A stretch of DNA of 64,000 nt. Origin: Timema cristinae. Taxonomy: Eukaryota; Arthropoda; Insecta; Phasmatodea; Timematidae. Location of the stretch: NCBI GenBank assembly GCA_039000515.1, contig JBCFYV010011172.1, positions 76,832,577 through 76,896,576 on the forward strand. The letters run 5' to 3'. A model generated the notes under the pieces. It was not told the origin of the DNA, did not search any database, and was given only the letters and a program-made list of their open reading frames with translations. Shown one piece after another: positions 44,476 through 56,811 of the stretch. Position 1 is the first letter of the stretch; every line of letters begins with the position of its first letter. The translations under genes were made by a program, and so were the position numbers.

Positions 44476-44660
44476 ACTCTACGCGAGCGAGAGGCCCAGG
44501 TCCGGTTTGACAAATACCTCAAGGGTCTGGAAAAGAAGAGAGAGAATGAATACGCGGAGACAGTTAAGAAAGACGCGGAAGAATATGAGAAGGAGAGATG
44601 CGAAGACATTAGGAAACAGCAAGAAAAGAAGTTGAAACACAAGGAAGAGCTGTTGGAACA
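44476..44660 (+). CDS. CFAP210: CFAP210-like gene, coding exon 3
   Basis: Acceptor TTATATTAG|ACT. The exon reads TLREREAQVRFDKYLKGLEK and a long acidic/basic helix ending KHKEELLE plus two bases of the next codon (phase 2). The donor is CA|GTGAGT, a full consensus. It is 185 bp, 61 whole codons plus two bases. The sequence is pure charged coiled coil with L-R-E-R-E-A-Q at the start, as in CFAP210 relatives. A SINE B lies ~90 bp upstream. Confidence 0.75.
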
Positions 44661-45261
44661 GTGAGTGTTTTCAAATACAAATTCTTTTAGGGCGGTTATA
44701 AAAAACAATGTACATTTCATTTAATCAAGTAATTTCAAACAAGCAAATTTATACTTTATTTTCAGGATTCGAGTCCCTCTGAATATTTGATTTTTTTCCT
44801 GAACGGTTTTCCATTCTTCCTTCATGCGGATATGTGAATATGGTTTATTTCAGGAGTAACCATTCACTTAAAGTAGTAACATACGACAGGTCTGTCCACA
44901 AAGAGTTTGTAAAGCTCGATTCCCCCGTTCGCCGAATTTGAGAGAGAGAAGACGCAGCAATTCACACGTTATTAGAAATATACTTTGACTCGTAATGCTT
45001 TGCAACACAAACTTAATACAGCTGGTTATTAATAGATATGAATTTATAGTGGATAATTACATATTTTAGATTATTTTAACGATGGATGTTTTCTAGTTAT
45101 TATGCTGTGTGGTGAAATAGATCAACACAAAACAAGAACGACACACATACACCCTTTTTATTTAAAGAGCTATTTTGAATACTTTTCCAACAGCAGACAC
45201 AGCTGTCTGCTCATATTTCACTTAGAAGCCGCATGTACGTATAAAGTCCTTTGTTTTAAGG

Positions 45262-45750
45262 GGTCTGCCTTAGTAAGCGAGAAATTGCCACGCACACGTC
45301 CAGTTCTAAGGGAATATCTAATTCTAAAATGTGGTTAAGTCAAAATGAAGTCAAAATTTTCCAACACGGATTTTTTTTCTTAGCGACCCTATAGTTATAG
45401 TTTTATTAATACATAAAAAAAATGTGAAAATGTGACAGTGCATTTTCAATGACTTTTTAAGCATAGTATTTGCGGAGCTTTGAGACTAGGTTTGATGCAA
45501 AAGGGCTTTATCTAGATATAGCCTTCTTCTAACCAATGAAGCCATTTTTTAATAGGCCCACAACAGAAAATTTTATTATACTTAATAACTAGCAGAAAGA
45601 TTTCCTCTTTATTTTGAGATAAGTTTCGTAATTTTCTTTCATCTCTTTCTTATTGACATGATAAAGGTGGGGTCGTTGGTGAAAGACGAACGGGATATAA
45701 GCTTAGACAGAATATAGAAATAGTCCCAGAAGATGACACAGACTATTGTA
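45262..45750 (+). repeat. Dispersed ~500-bp repeat in intron 3
   Basis: The sequence from GTAAGCGAGAAATTGCCACG through GACCCTATAG, GGAGCTTTGAGAC, CTAGCAGAAAGATTTCC to AGATGACACAG is repeated at 61562-62215 (about 650 bp there, with an extra internal stretch). Order and phrases are kept, but no coding capacity or end structure is visible. Confidence 0.7.
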
Positions 45751-46110
45751 TTTTAAGTCGTTTGGCCTGAAAGCGATCGATACTTTCTAGCTGACCGAGG
45801 TGGCACGCTGTTTGAGTATGTTGGTATTGAAACTTTAATGGCTCTTTCACCACAAATTTCATGGAGAAGCGCAGATAAAACTGAAGTTGTCTCAACTAGT
45901 GCAGAATAACATACCTACGCAGTTCGCGCTGATTTCTTGTGATTAGTTTAGAGCTCGTCACGTGACTACATTTTGGTTCTGCTCTTTTTCGGCGAAAGTG
46001 TGAAACCACATTAACAAACTCTTTGACTCGAGAGACAAGGGTCCTTGCATGATTGATGCGTAACTCGCTCCCATTGTGAGTACATACACAGAGGATCCTT
46101 GCTCGGGTAG

Positions 46111-46399
46111 GTTGCGCGAGAAGGACGCCCTGGCGGAGGAGGAGGAGCATGAGAAGGAGCGCGAACGTCAGGACCTCGAACTGATGAAGGTGGAGCTGGA
46201 CCGGGAAGAGGCGCTGAGGCTCCAGACGGAGCGGGACAAGCAGCGGGCGTTGAGGCGGGGAATGATTGAGAGTCTCCGGGAGGAGCGGGAGGTCAAGGAG
46301 AGGGCGAGGGAGGAGGAGGAGATCGAGGACAGTATGAGGAAGATCTACAGTGACGTCAAGAGGCGCGTCACGCAACAGATTAAGGAGAAGGAGCAGGAG
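46111..46399 (+). CDS. CFAP210: CFAP210-like gene, coding exon 4
   Basis: Acceptor GCTCGGGTAG|G; one base completes the codon begun in exon 3, then 96 codons follow (LREKDALAEEEEHEKERERQ to IKEKEQE). Only a donor at 46400-46401 reading GGAG|GCGAGT keeps phase 0 and joins in frame to exon 5. The nearest GT (46404-46405) would shift the frame. The exon is GC-rich (GAG/AGG codons) compared with the introns. The long open frame on the opposite strand (46375-45896) is a shadow of its biased codons. Content is uninterrupted charged coiled coil (TPH-type). Confidence 0.75.
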
Positions 46400-46828
46400 G
46401 CGAGTAGTTTAACTTAATGCCTAGGAGGTTCTTGATGATCCTAAGTTGTAGCTTTAATCTAATCATCACATCAAAAACCTTTTAGAAAATTAAAAAAAAA
46501 TAAACAGAGTAGCCAACATCAACAGGTGAGAAACAAACGGCTTTGTGTGTGAATACCTGAATATATATATATATATATTTTTTTTTTCAAGTGTCATTAG
46601 GTTCCTCTTACAACGATCCGTTTATAACTTGTTTTTGACTAGTGACCTGTCAATGTGTTTGGTCCAATCACCTTAGCCTCAACTAGATCCAATAAGTGTT
46701 GTTTTTTTTAAACCGAGATGGTTTTTTCAGCCTTGTGTAATGATGTGGCATTTCATATCACTTCCCTCCTAAGAGGGAGGGGCCGGTTGGTCAGCAAGTA
46801 GATGAGCGGTGACAGGTTGACAGCTGTA

Positions 46829-49634
46829 GTGGAAGGGCGGGCATAACGGCCAGGCTAAGGTTTTTAGAAGTTTTTAACTGACTTTCAAGCGATACAGAAA
46901 CTTCAAAATCATAGAATATACACATCGACCATCATAGTACATGTAAGAATTTTTTGTTGTGGTTGGAAAAAGGGAAAGTACTTAAATAATCAATTTTCCA
47001 TAAAGTACCTAAGTGGCCATTATGCCCACATGGGTAGGGCATAATGGCCACATAGCTGAAAAGTGGTAAAGAAATTGAGAAAACAGGTTTTAAATTAGAA
47101 AAAAAATATTTTAAGGAAATGTTTACTTATTTAAAGTAAAAAAATATAATTTTAGACATGTTGAATACAATTTTTTTTTTCAAAAACACCTATTATAAAA
47201 AAGTTTTTTATAAAGTAAAGTCATTTTTAGTGAGTTTAAATACCTATTGTCCTCTTCCCCGGCACCAGCACACAGTTCATGGACCCACAAACCACATCCT
47301 TGTCACTTGATACAACTCTCATTGGAAGTTGAAGCTGAAAATTGTTCACAGCAATCAACATTATGAATCGTAGTCATCATCGATGCCTTCAAACAGGTTT
47401 CTTTTACCAGAGTTGGCCCGGTTTTTCTGAGCTTTTTTCTTAGGATTTTTATTAATAGTCTTAGCATTCTTTTCTTCTTCAGCTATTTTCTGTTTCATAA
47501 ATTTTTATTTTGCTTCCTTACCAGCTTTCTCGGCTAACAGATCATTTTTAAGGTCTTCTTGACACCAACGCTGCATAACCTTTCTTCCGCTCATTGCTTT
47601 TAAGTTTTGCTTCAGATACACGAGGCACAGGGGAAACATCCTCAGGGAGAATGTAAAATGATGACCCCGATTGTGGATCATAAGTTTTATCTAGGACGGA
47701 GGTATTATTGCTCGACTATTTAGCTTGCTATGAAGAAGCGGCAGTCCTGTCGCTGGATGGTAGCTCTACAGCATTTACTGCGGATGCCATGGCAGCTGGT
47801 GGAAGTGGTATTTCCGTTACTTCTGCTGCAGCAAAGTCTTCTTCTGAGAAAATGTGTTCATTAAGTGGTTCAATGTCACATTTGCTAAATCCATCCACTA
47901 CATTGAGTGGAACAGCAGCCTTCATGTAGGTTTCCCCCAAAATACGACTCGCCTGAAATTGGGGCACTGTTTGCCCGGGGTTGTTCCTTAAAAACCGTTC
48001 GATTGCTTGAACATAAAAAGTGTTCAGGGGCCCCATTAAAGAAACGTCTAAGGACTGCAGTTTATGACTGCAGTGAGGTGGTATGCACACCACAGCTGCA
48101 TGATTATCCCTGGCCAGCCTAATTAACTCAATGTTTTCAGTATGAGTGCTATGCCCATCAAATATCAACAATACTGGATCATCTTCTGTGGGTTTAGCAT
48201 GCATTATAAAATGCATAAACCATTGTACAAAAATCTCTGTCTACATCCATCCAGTAGGGTGACAAGTAAATGCAGTTCCAGGAGGAGCTCCATCAGTCAA
48301 TTCAGCCTTCATCCGAACCCGGGGAAAGATAATAAAAGGGATGGTGTAGATGCCCCCGGCTGACATACATATTACCAAAGAAGACAAAAACCTCTTTCGG
48401 CTGAGGTGAGAGACCCAACCTGTCATCTACCCCTTAAAGATATGACTTTTGAGCTTTTAGACTGGAGTGTAGTGAGCCCAGTTTCGTCAACATTGAAAAT
48501 TCGATGGGCTGGGTAATTGTGTTGGCCTCTTTCCTCGATCAGGATGTCAAAAAATTTCTTAACGGCAAACTTGTTAAAACCATTAACTCTTGCTGAAGAA
48601 GTTGGCTCAGACGACCTTATCGTTAACTTTGTATGGCATTTCCGGAAACCAGCAATTCACCCTTTTCCAGCCATCATGATATCTTTATTAAAATTATGAG
48701 GAAGGTTGTCCTTCTCAGCAAGTTCAAATGCTGAACTTTGCAGATCCTTAATAGTCACACAGAAAAATTTCGTCTCCAACATTAGTAGATGGTTGTAGAT
48801 TTCCTGTTCTTGTTCCCTAGTAATACGGAATTAAAACCTCCAAATTCCTTTTTGTTCCCTGTAGCACGCATTTCTTGGTTCAACACTCTCCTCTTCAAAG
48901 TATTACTAGGAACATTATATGTGGTTGCAGCGGTTAAGAAAGCCATGCAGTCCTTCACTGCCTCTATTGCTTTTAGCATGTTACCTGACTCCCACGATTG
49001 CCTTTCTCCCTTGCGCTTGTAATTGTAAACTATCACTCCTAAAACAAAACAAAATTAAAATATAGTTAAACCAATCATACAAAATTATGAAATTTAAAAC
49101 TATTCTAATAGAATCAATTTTTTTTACGTTTAATACAATATTAGGTAATATTAAGTGCTACAAATAAACGTTTATCACACATAATTATATTTATAGCTTG
49201 TATTAATTATAATTATAATATAATTGTATTAAAAACAAATATAAATAGTGCAGACGGGCATAATGGCCACAGTGGCAGGTATATTAGCCACCTACTGGCC
49301 GTTGTGCCCATCCAAACGCCAACAAATAGCGATGAACCATTTCTTAATATTGAATTTTGTAGCCAAGCTACCACTCTTTTAAAACCACTATGTTTAAAAA
49401 AACTAGCGTGTTTTACTAAGTTTGTAATCATTACATGAAGTGAGGACTTACCGTAGATCAGAGGATATGAAATACACAAAAATGGCAATAACTTGTGATC
49501 ACGCACTTCTTTCCTTCTTCTAGTGACTCAACACAACTAAGGAGACTGTGAGGGTAACATTCACGCGTTTATCGCAGGATAGCAGCACTATACAACATTA
49601 TAAACCCGCCTGGCCGTTATGCCCATCCTTCCCC
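46829..49634 (-). mobile_element. pogo/Tigger-like DNA transposon in intron 4
   Basis: A 2,806-bp element. Terminal inverted repeats of 27 bp match at 24 positions; the shared core is GGGCATAACGGCCAGGC. It is flanked by TA on both sides (46827-46828 and 49635-49636), the target duplication of the Tc1/mariner-pogo superfamily. Subterminal copies of GGGCATAATGGCCAC lie at 47037-47051 and 49256-49270. A broken transposase is on the minus strand. Splicing of the host gene would remove the element with the 4.0-kb intron. Confidence 0.9.
47361..49036 (-). pseudogene. pogo/Jerky-like transposase, broken
   Basis: The N-terminal part (49036-48782) has a psq/CENP-B type helix-turn-helix: KAIEAVKDCMAFLTAATTYN, then VPSNTLKRR. 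Translating onward gives GWIAGFRKCH and the first catalytic block FNVDETG (near 48500). From 48426 the frame reads FPRVRMKAELTDGAPPG up to a TAG at 48243-48241, then continues in the same phase with LLIFDGHSTHTENIELI (second catalytic aspartate) and PPHCSHKLQSLDV. The C-terminus is lysine-rich and ends with an acidic DDDYDS before TAA 47363-47361. The DDE core is thus recognisable, but at least one nonsense codon and frame changes between 48430 and 48780 disable it. Close relatives as I recall them occur in aphids, termites and cnidarians. Confidence 0.85.
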
Positions 49635-49917
49635 TATATCTAGGGGAAAGCAAGTACTCTTGTCTCAACCTCTCTGGTATCATTGTGCCTTGTCTTAAAA
49701 TACTGTTTATTTTGTAGTTCTCTATTTATGATAAATGATGCAAATCAGACATAAAACAATCACTACTTTTACACTAGCAGCTATTCTGCTTGTTTCCTCA
49801 TTGCAAAGCTCTACACCCAGTCTTGAATCAGAACTCTGGTCACAGATGCGAGAAGCTTTATTATTTTATGTTTGGTGAAACTCTTTTGTTGAAATGTATC
49901 ATTAACAAGATCTATAC

Positions 49918-50162
49918 CCGCTTCCGTGGCCACATGGTCTAAGGCGTCACTCTCGCAACAGACTAGATTGCAGATGACGGGGAGATCGTGGTTTGAGCCT
50001 TGTAGGGTGAACTGAGAGGGGTTTTTCCTAAATGGTACCCCTCTATCAACGTAAATGTGTGTATGCCTTGTACACTTTCTCCAAGCTAAACCATCCTAAT
50101 CCCTAACCCATTAACGTAATTAATACACAGGCATATAACCCGGACGTTTAGTAAGACGCGTG
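49918..50162 (+). mobile_element. SINE family A, full-length, intron 4
   Basis: The head CCGTGGCCACATGGTCTAAG is followed by the B-box GTGGTTTGAGCC, the AACGTAAATGTGTG block, and the tail AACCCGGACGTTTAGTAAGA. Confidence 0.75.
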
Positions 50163-50179
50163 AGGAGTTATTTATGTAA

Positions 50180-50345
50180 ATATGGAAAAAGCATCAGTCT
50201 CATCTTGTTTGGTTTACCGGTTTAAGGGAGGTTGAGGTTAATATCCCAGCCAATGCACCCAGGTATTTTTTCCTAAATGATTTAACTCTCTTCTTCCAAA
50301 CGAACGCAGGTACATCTTCTTTAAATTCTATGTTCCTTTTCCTCG
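50180..50345 (+). mobile_element. SINE family A, 3'-truncated, intron 4
   Basis: AAAGCATCAGTCTCATCTTG marks the middle of the head, and GAGGTTAATATCCC is the B-box position. The body runs to GCAGGTACATCTTC. It lies about 70 bp before exon 5. Confidence 0.6.
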
Positions 50346-50416
50346 GACAGGTATTAAGATGCGAAGAACGGTATTTAAATAAAATGAGATATGCAGGGTG
50401 CATTGCATGATTTCAG

Positions 50417-50538
50417 ATCCAGGAGAACCTTGCAGCAAGAGCGCAGAAGATGGGAGAGGTGGTGGGGGCGATCAAAGACACCAGGGACGCCGAGGAAAAT
50501 GAGGCCATCAGGAAAGCCATTGCCGAGAGGGAGCTCAA
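50417..50538 (+). CDS. CFAP210: CFAP210-like gene, coding exon 5
   Basis: Acceptor CATGATTTCAG|ATC; 40 codons plus two bases, donor CTCAA|GTTAGT (phase 2). The product IQENLAARAQKMGEVVGAIK, then DAEENEAIRKAIAERELK, matches the C-terminal third of CFAP210 relatives, where a K-A-I/V-A-E-x-E motif is conserved. Coiled coil continues. It is preceded by a SINE A at 50180-50345 and followed by an inverted one at 50562. Confidence 0.75.
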
Positions 50539-50561
50539 GTTAGTCACTATTTTTGTTTTCT

Positions 50562-50808
50562 TTTAACACCGCATCTTACTATCAGCCAAGGTTATAAGCG
50601 TACTAGTACTAGTGTTGGAGATGAGAAAGGTCGAATTTAGAGGAAGTGCATGCGCATTTGCATGGAGGTAAAGGGGAAAACAATTTCTAGAAAAACCACC
50701 CTCAGTACACTTGACTGGGATTCGAACCCCATTCTCTCTGTCATAGGCAGTCTATTCCGACGCCAGAGTGATGCCTTAGGCCATGAAGCCACAAAAGCAG
50801 GCGTTAAG
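50562..50808 (-). mobile_element. SINE family A, full-length, intron 5
   Basis: The inverted tail AACACCGCATCTTACTATC starts about 20 bp after the exon 5 donor. The B-box complement GGGATTCGAACCCC and the head complement follow. A further diverged inverted piece lies at 50935-51085. Confidence 0.75.
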
Positions 50809-51894
50809 TCACTATTCACCTAGCTGTCAAATGGGTAGAAATCTCGACTTACCACTGGCTGTTATAATAGTCTTTTTATAAGCGTTTATGACGCACATAG
50901 AATGTCCATCAAAGTGAGATTTTTATGAATTTTTTTACACATGTCTCGATATAAGGAGACAGAATGATAAAGGTGAAATTTAAAGAAGAAAATCAACATC
51001 CACTTGAAGAAAGCCTGGGAAAATCAGTGAAACTCACGTGGAAAACCACACTGAGTGCACCCACCTGGGAATTGAAACACATGTAGAGGGCAGCTTGAGC
51101 CCCTCTTGTTTTTATATAGGGGGGTTGGAACTATCATAAGCTCCCAATATTTCGTAAGTAAATTTAAAACCTATGTATAAAATATACATCTGTTATCATC
51201 AGTTTAGTAATTTTAAGCAATAAAGACATAAATTTATAATTAATGTAGCCTAGTAGAAAAATAAAATGCCCTAATTTACAATTTATTTTTCTCAAGTGAA
51301 AAAAATATGTCACATAAATATAGTAACTAACATTAGGACCTGGTGTGATTGCCTTAAATATAAACAAAACCAGAATTGTAAACCGTTTTGACACATATAA
51401 GAACAAATTGAAAAAAATCACACTTGAATTATAAGTTTAATTTTAACATGATGCGGTTTTTCAACCACAGCTTAAATTTTATTTCTGCTATAATTTTATA
51501 GCCTCTAATAACCTCAAAATAATGAAGATCAATAAAATTAATAAGCCTTCTTGTTGTGGTTTGAATAAAATATTTAATTATCTATAAGCATATGTTAAAC
51601 ATTGTAGTAATATTAAATTTGATTAAATTGTATACATGGTTTGTAAGAAAAATACTAAATATTTAATCAAGCCTAGTTTAAAGGTCCATTAAGCTGCCTT
51701 ACACAATATGGGTCTTGACAGGGTTGATACGTTACCCTGAAAGGTAACATGCTTACCTTGCATGGTTAAACTAATGCACAACTTATACAATGGAAATATA
51801 ACATGGGTGTAGCTGAGGGGGGGGGAGGGGGGGGTTATGGAGTTCCAACCCCTCACGTCTCCCAAAAATTTTCTTAAGTTTTTAATGCTGATCG

Positions 51895-52400
51895 CAAAAG
51901 AGTGTTTAAGTAAGCCAGTGTGTGAAAGTATTTATATTAATTTGATTCTGCAAGCCAATCGTCAACGATAGTAATTTGTCATTTAAAAGCATCCAATTTT
52001 AAAAACTGTGTCTTGGTTATACCACTTCAAATATCTTACAAAGAACTCTAATTTTGATACTAAAAAAGTCTAAATAGCTTTTATGGACATCAAAATTTCT
52101 TGAGTATGACTAATAGATAATTTCTAGGGAATCTAATTTAAGAAAAAATCTGATCTAGCAGCACTAAAAATAGTTTTTAGAGGCATCTAATTATCGAATA
52201 TTTGCTGGAGAAAGACTTCTGCAAATAGCCTCTAGGATTTTCCAAATAAAAAAAATCAGGGGTCTATTTTAAATTCCTTTTAAAAGAGTATTAGTTTCAA
52301 AAACTCTCTACTTTTGAGGACCACTCCAAATACTTTCTAGGGCATCCAATTTTTAAACATTTAATGAGAAGGAGAAAGATTCTAAAAAAAATTAATCTTG
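51895..52400 (+). repeat. Dispersed ~60-bp-period repeat, intron 5
   Basis: Phrases like AGAGGCATCTAATTATCG and CACTCCAAATACTTTCTAGG repeat four to five times. It is the same family as 41760-42100, 53735-54130 and 58590-59010 (inverted). A copy of the integrase-adjacent repeat follows, inverted, at 52600-52750. Confidence 0.6.
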
Positions 52401-53734
52401 TTATGCTCCTCTCTCTCCCTTACAAATATAAAATTCCACCATTACTTTTTAAAATACTTTTCTTATTTCTCAGAAATCTTAACATCATGTCATGCCGAAG
52501 GGAGAAAAAGTATTTTTACAGTTTTTATAGTATCACATTTTTTTGTATTTTGTATTTTGGAATTTTGTAAAAACATTTTCTCTTTAATTAAAAAGTTTTG
52601 ACAAAATTCCACGACAACTTTTAAAGATATTCAAGATCTGTTGATATTAGCATGTGCAAAAAACTTAGCTCGATGTTGCTAGTGGAGAAATATTTGATTT
52701 ATTTTGGCCAAAAAAATGTAATTCTATAAAAACTGTAAAATTACTCACGCTCTCTTCTGCTGCACCATAAGATTACAATATGGAACTTTCCCAAACATTA
52801 AATTCTTCCAATGCCTATGAGACAAAGTAAGACTCCATACTTTACATGGTAGACAAAGTGTACATGGATAACAGAGAAAACCTGTAAAAGGAACGTAATC
52901 AAGTGTGACATGAAAAGTCAAGTCTAAGTCAGATGATTTATAAAATTTAATTGAAGTTTTTTTTTTCAATAATTTGTGGAATACGAAGTAGAGAGCATTA
53001 ACAAGTCCAAGCTATTAGTTTTATCCCCAATTAATTTGATTTATTAATGATCTTTGTGCCAAGAATTTAATAGAAGGCAATGAAAATTATGAAATTTTCT
53101 ATGTTTAGCTTTTACTATAAAATACTGGGAAAGTACAGTACATATTCTTTGGTCTAGAAAACCTGGAGAAATAAAGGAATTTCAAAGTTTAGAATACAGT
53201 ATATCAGCGCTGTTTGGATCTGCATAAAAAAAAAAAAATTGCATTAGCAGAAATCAGATGGGTTTAAAATTGTTACCCTCGATAATATATTTTAAAGTGA
53301 AAAGACACAAGAGTGTAGTGCCAATGTTTCTTCATTAGGCTCAAGTTACATTATAGTATGTAGGGTATCTGTTGAAAGGCTTAGAATAAATTCAACATGT
53401 TACTACAACAAAAACCTTGTAATGGGTTGTTTTGTGTTCCACCGATAAGTTAACTAACTTGCAATGTGAATTATCAGGAATTGTGTTTTTGCTTAAAACT
53501 TACAAACGAACATTCTATCTGTATTTGAGAGATTTTTCCTCCTTTAATATAATAGGAAGATATTTTAATATGTAAATGTTTTTCTCCCGAGAGTTTTACA
53601 CCCTCCACTTACAGTATCCATATCGTAAGTTGTAGATAACCGGTAATCCTGGCATTCAATAAGATCTGTGGCACCTACAAAAATGTAAGAAATATTTCTT
53701 TGGTTTTGTACACTAAACTTTAACTGCGATTTTA

Positions 53735-54130
53735 AAGAAACTCAAAATATCTTCTAGGGAGATCAAAATTTAAAATAATTACCACGAAATAACCCTTCAA
53801 AAAAGTTTGTAGAGTCATCTTATTTTCAAAAATTTGTCAAGGGAATACCAGTTTAGATAGCATCTACACTCTACAGGCAATACATTTTCAAAAAATGTCC
53901 ATGTGAAGAACACTTTAAATAGCTTTTAGAAAACCCCAAATTAAAAAAAAATCCAGATTGACAAAGAAGAATATATTGAAAAAAGTACTAAACAATAAAC
54001 CTCCTTCAAATAACTTCAAAAGTCATCAAGGGCTTAAAATTTTACCTGGTCAGGACCTACGGACCCCCTCTCAGTTGATCCCCCCACTTTGAAATAGCTT
54101 GCAGAGTCTTGGCAGCTAGAGAAGTTTGGT
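53735..54130 (+). repeat. Dispersed ~60-bp-period repeat, intron 5, second copy
   Basis: CAAAATATCTTCTAGGGAGATC and later units match those at 51895-52400. It ends in a C-rich patch (GACCCCCTCTCAG) about 390 bp before exon 6. Confidence 0.55.
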
Positions 54131-54521
54131 TCTTTCCCCAATGATTACCAAAATAATATATTAATTGTATTGTTAGTATTCAAATTTCTAGATTTGAACA
54201 TGGTCTGGATTGCTAACAACTAGTTTTGAGTTTGGAATCCATTTAATTAAAGATGAAAGATTTTGTCTGCAAGTTGTATGTAAGCAGGCTTGGTATGAGT
54301 GATTACAAGTTTCCTTTAATTGGTAATCTCAGGCGGTAATAGCCCTACTTGTGTGTTTTAACCATGCAAAACCAAAATTTTAAAAAGTTTCCAAGACGTG
54401 GGTTGGGTGGTTAAGATAACCTGCAAGTTTTGTGTGGCTATAGCCCTATGTTTGGAAAGTTACCACTAAATATCCTAAGTTAAGATCAAATACATTTGTC
54501 TTTATGTGTTTGTTCTTCCAG

Positions 54522-54765
54522 GGAGTCGGAGCGTCTGACTCGTGAGGCCGAATACCGCCGCAGTCTGGTGGAGGAGAAGAAGCAAATCCAGAGGGAATAT
54601 GTAGCCAGCGAGACCTTAAGGAAGGCGCAGGAGCGCCACCTTCTCAAGTGGGACATGATGCAGAGGTTCAAACAGGAGGAGGTGGACAGGAAGTTCGAGC
54701 TCACCAAGCGTAAGGAAAGGAGAGGAGTGCTCTTGGACAACAGGAACACGTACAAGAAACAGATG
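54522..54765 (+). CDS. CFAP210: CFAP210-like gene, coding exon 6
   Basis: Acceptor TTTGTTCTTCCAG|G completes the codon from exon 5; 81 codons follow (ESERLTREAEYRRSLVEEKK through NTYKKQM), donor ATG|GTGAGA, phase 0. Again charged coiled coil with W in LLKWDMMQRF. With exons 1-5 the predicted protein reaches about 414 residues. CFAP210 proteins I know of are about 550, so one or more 3' exons should follow. I found none before the window ends. The donor is a strong consensus, so the gene does not end here. Confidence 0.75.
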
Positions 54766-55755
54766 GTGAGAGTCAGACATTATTCTGAGAGCCTTATTGT
54801 GTTTGTCATATTTAGATGGGCCTAATTACATAAACGTCAATTAATTTTTGAATAAATCTAAACCCCGTTAGACCAAAACCTTGTACTCCGAAGTTCTGGA
54901 TAATCAAACACAATTTTAGGAAAATGGTGGGAAAACCCCAAAGTAATCAAATAAAATGTATTTTATTGTTAACAGATTTAAAGGTAAAATAGAATAAGAA
55001 ATATCGATAATAGATAGTAAATAGATATTGTAGCAACACAATATGTTTTTTGACACTAAAAATAACCATAATTTAAAATTTATGAAAATACTCTGGTTCC
55101 CACACACCCTTCCATATTTGGATTAACGAGGTTCTACTGTACTTACAATAGCTGTAGTAAAAAAAAATGAATAACATCATATATAATTTTTTGATTGGGA
55201 GACTAACATCGTGTATAAAACAAATTTCTCAATAAGGGATTGGTGACAGTGATTATCAATTTCTATGTTTATTTCTCATTAAATATTATATCACATTTAA
55301 GAAGAACAAAGAGGGCACTTTTCTATTATTTTTTTTAGGTTTATACTATGTTCTTTTACCGTTTAACTAAAGTAAAGTAAATGTCATGTTTTTCTAACTA
55401 CACATGTTCATTTAATTAATAGCTTACTATTAATTAATTCAATTTTGATTTAAAACTTATATTTAGATTTCTATTACAAAAATATATCATATAATATTGG
55501 AGGAAAGTCCTATTTCTAACCATATTACATTTTATTCTGAATTAAAATTTGATAATATTGATACATATCGATAATTCATGAAGCCTTAAAACCTTGTCTT
55601 TGTCTTGAATATTTTAAATAATTAAGAATTACCAAAAGATAAAAAAAAGGCTTAAGTATTTTGAATATGCGAACCCATCTAGCCCTTTACACCTATCTAT
55701 ACCTTGATTTTGTTTGGAAGGACAGTTTAAAAAATTCGAACATATTTACATATTT
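54766..55755. other. AT-rich stretch downstream of exon 6
   Basis: Probably intron of the CFAP210-like gene. No exon-like GC-rich coiled-coil segment is visible. Confidence 0.5.
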
Positions 55756-56200
55756 GTGGCGGGAGCAGGCAAAGTGATAGACAACAAAGTGGTGACACGA
55801 AAGAAACGACACGGACAACAAGTGATCGACACGAGCTGGACCATGTGATAGACAACCAACCGGTAGACAAAATGAAAACAATTATTTGGAAGGCTGGTGG
55901 GTCAAGTGGCCACACGACTTGGACCAACTGCTAGACAAGCTCAAGTATAGGAGTACAAAGGTGATAGACAACCAAGCGATCGACACGAGAGAACAAATCT
56001 GTAAAATGACCAATGCTAGACACCAGAAACGACATGGACCAAGTGATCGACACGAGCTGGACATGTGATAGACAAGCTCCCATATAAGAGGACAAAGTGA
56101 TAGACAGCCAAGTGGTCGACACGAGAGGACCAACTGCTCGACAAACATCGAGATGAATCCAGTTAAGAGTGGCTCAAGTGACAGACTAGTTATTTCAAAA
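55755..56200 (+). repeat. Irregular repeat of GATAGACAACCAAGTGGTCG type
   Basis: About a dozen short units alternate between GTGATAGACAACCAAG and GATCGACACGAGCTGGAC. Spacing is uneven (20-60 bp), unlike a simple tandem array. The overlapping frames on both strands follow from the repeats. Confidence 0.75.
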
Positions 56201-56604
56201 CTAACAAAGTGATAAACATGGGCTTAGAAAGTTGGGTATAAGGATGGTCTGGATCCTCCTAGAAATTGCTGTCCTCCCAACACCCTAGATTTAACTAGCC
56301 CAAAAAGGGTGAGGTCCCCTTATATGTATATAAACTTAAACCATTGTATTTTTAATTTTAATAATTTACTTACACATTGCACTCTTTAAAATATATTTTC
56401 TAACACTAGTTTAGTTATCATTTCGAATAAATAATAGGTTTTGATACATACAATATGGTATCTGAAAATAATGAATGTTTTCTGAATGAAACGATTATCG
56501 GATCTGAGGAAAGTAGACAAACGTTTTGTTATAAATGGTAAAATCATACTTTAAGAACTAACAAGATGAAATAAAAAATTATATAAAAGAGCAACTGCCA
56601 GAAA

Positions 56605-56800
56605 CTAATGTTGGTAACTTATGATCAGGGTTCGATTCCGGTCAGTTACAGTGAGGGTGATTTTTCTTAAAAGGTTTTCCACTCTGCCACCACGCAAATT
56701 CAGGTGCACTATAAATAAATTTAATCTTCCTCATTCTCAACACATTAACGTAATTAGTAAATAAGCGTATAACCCGAACAGGTGGTAAAGACACAGTGAT
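56605..56800 (+). mobile_element. SINE family A
   Basis: B-box AGGGTTCGATTCCGG, body CCACTCTGCCACCACGCAAA, tail GCGTATAACCCGAACAGGTG. The A-box part of the head is lost. Confidence 0.7.
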
Positions 56801-56811
56801 ACAAAAAAAAT

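Noticed and set aside
45896..46375. 159-codon minus-strand open frame
   Set aside because: It is antisense to exon 4 of the CFAP210-like gene and open only because of GAG/AGG-rich codons there. Splice phases and family match support the plus strand.
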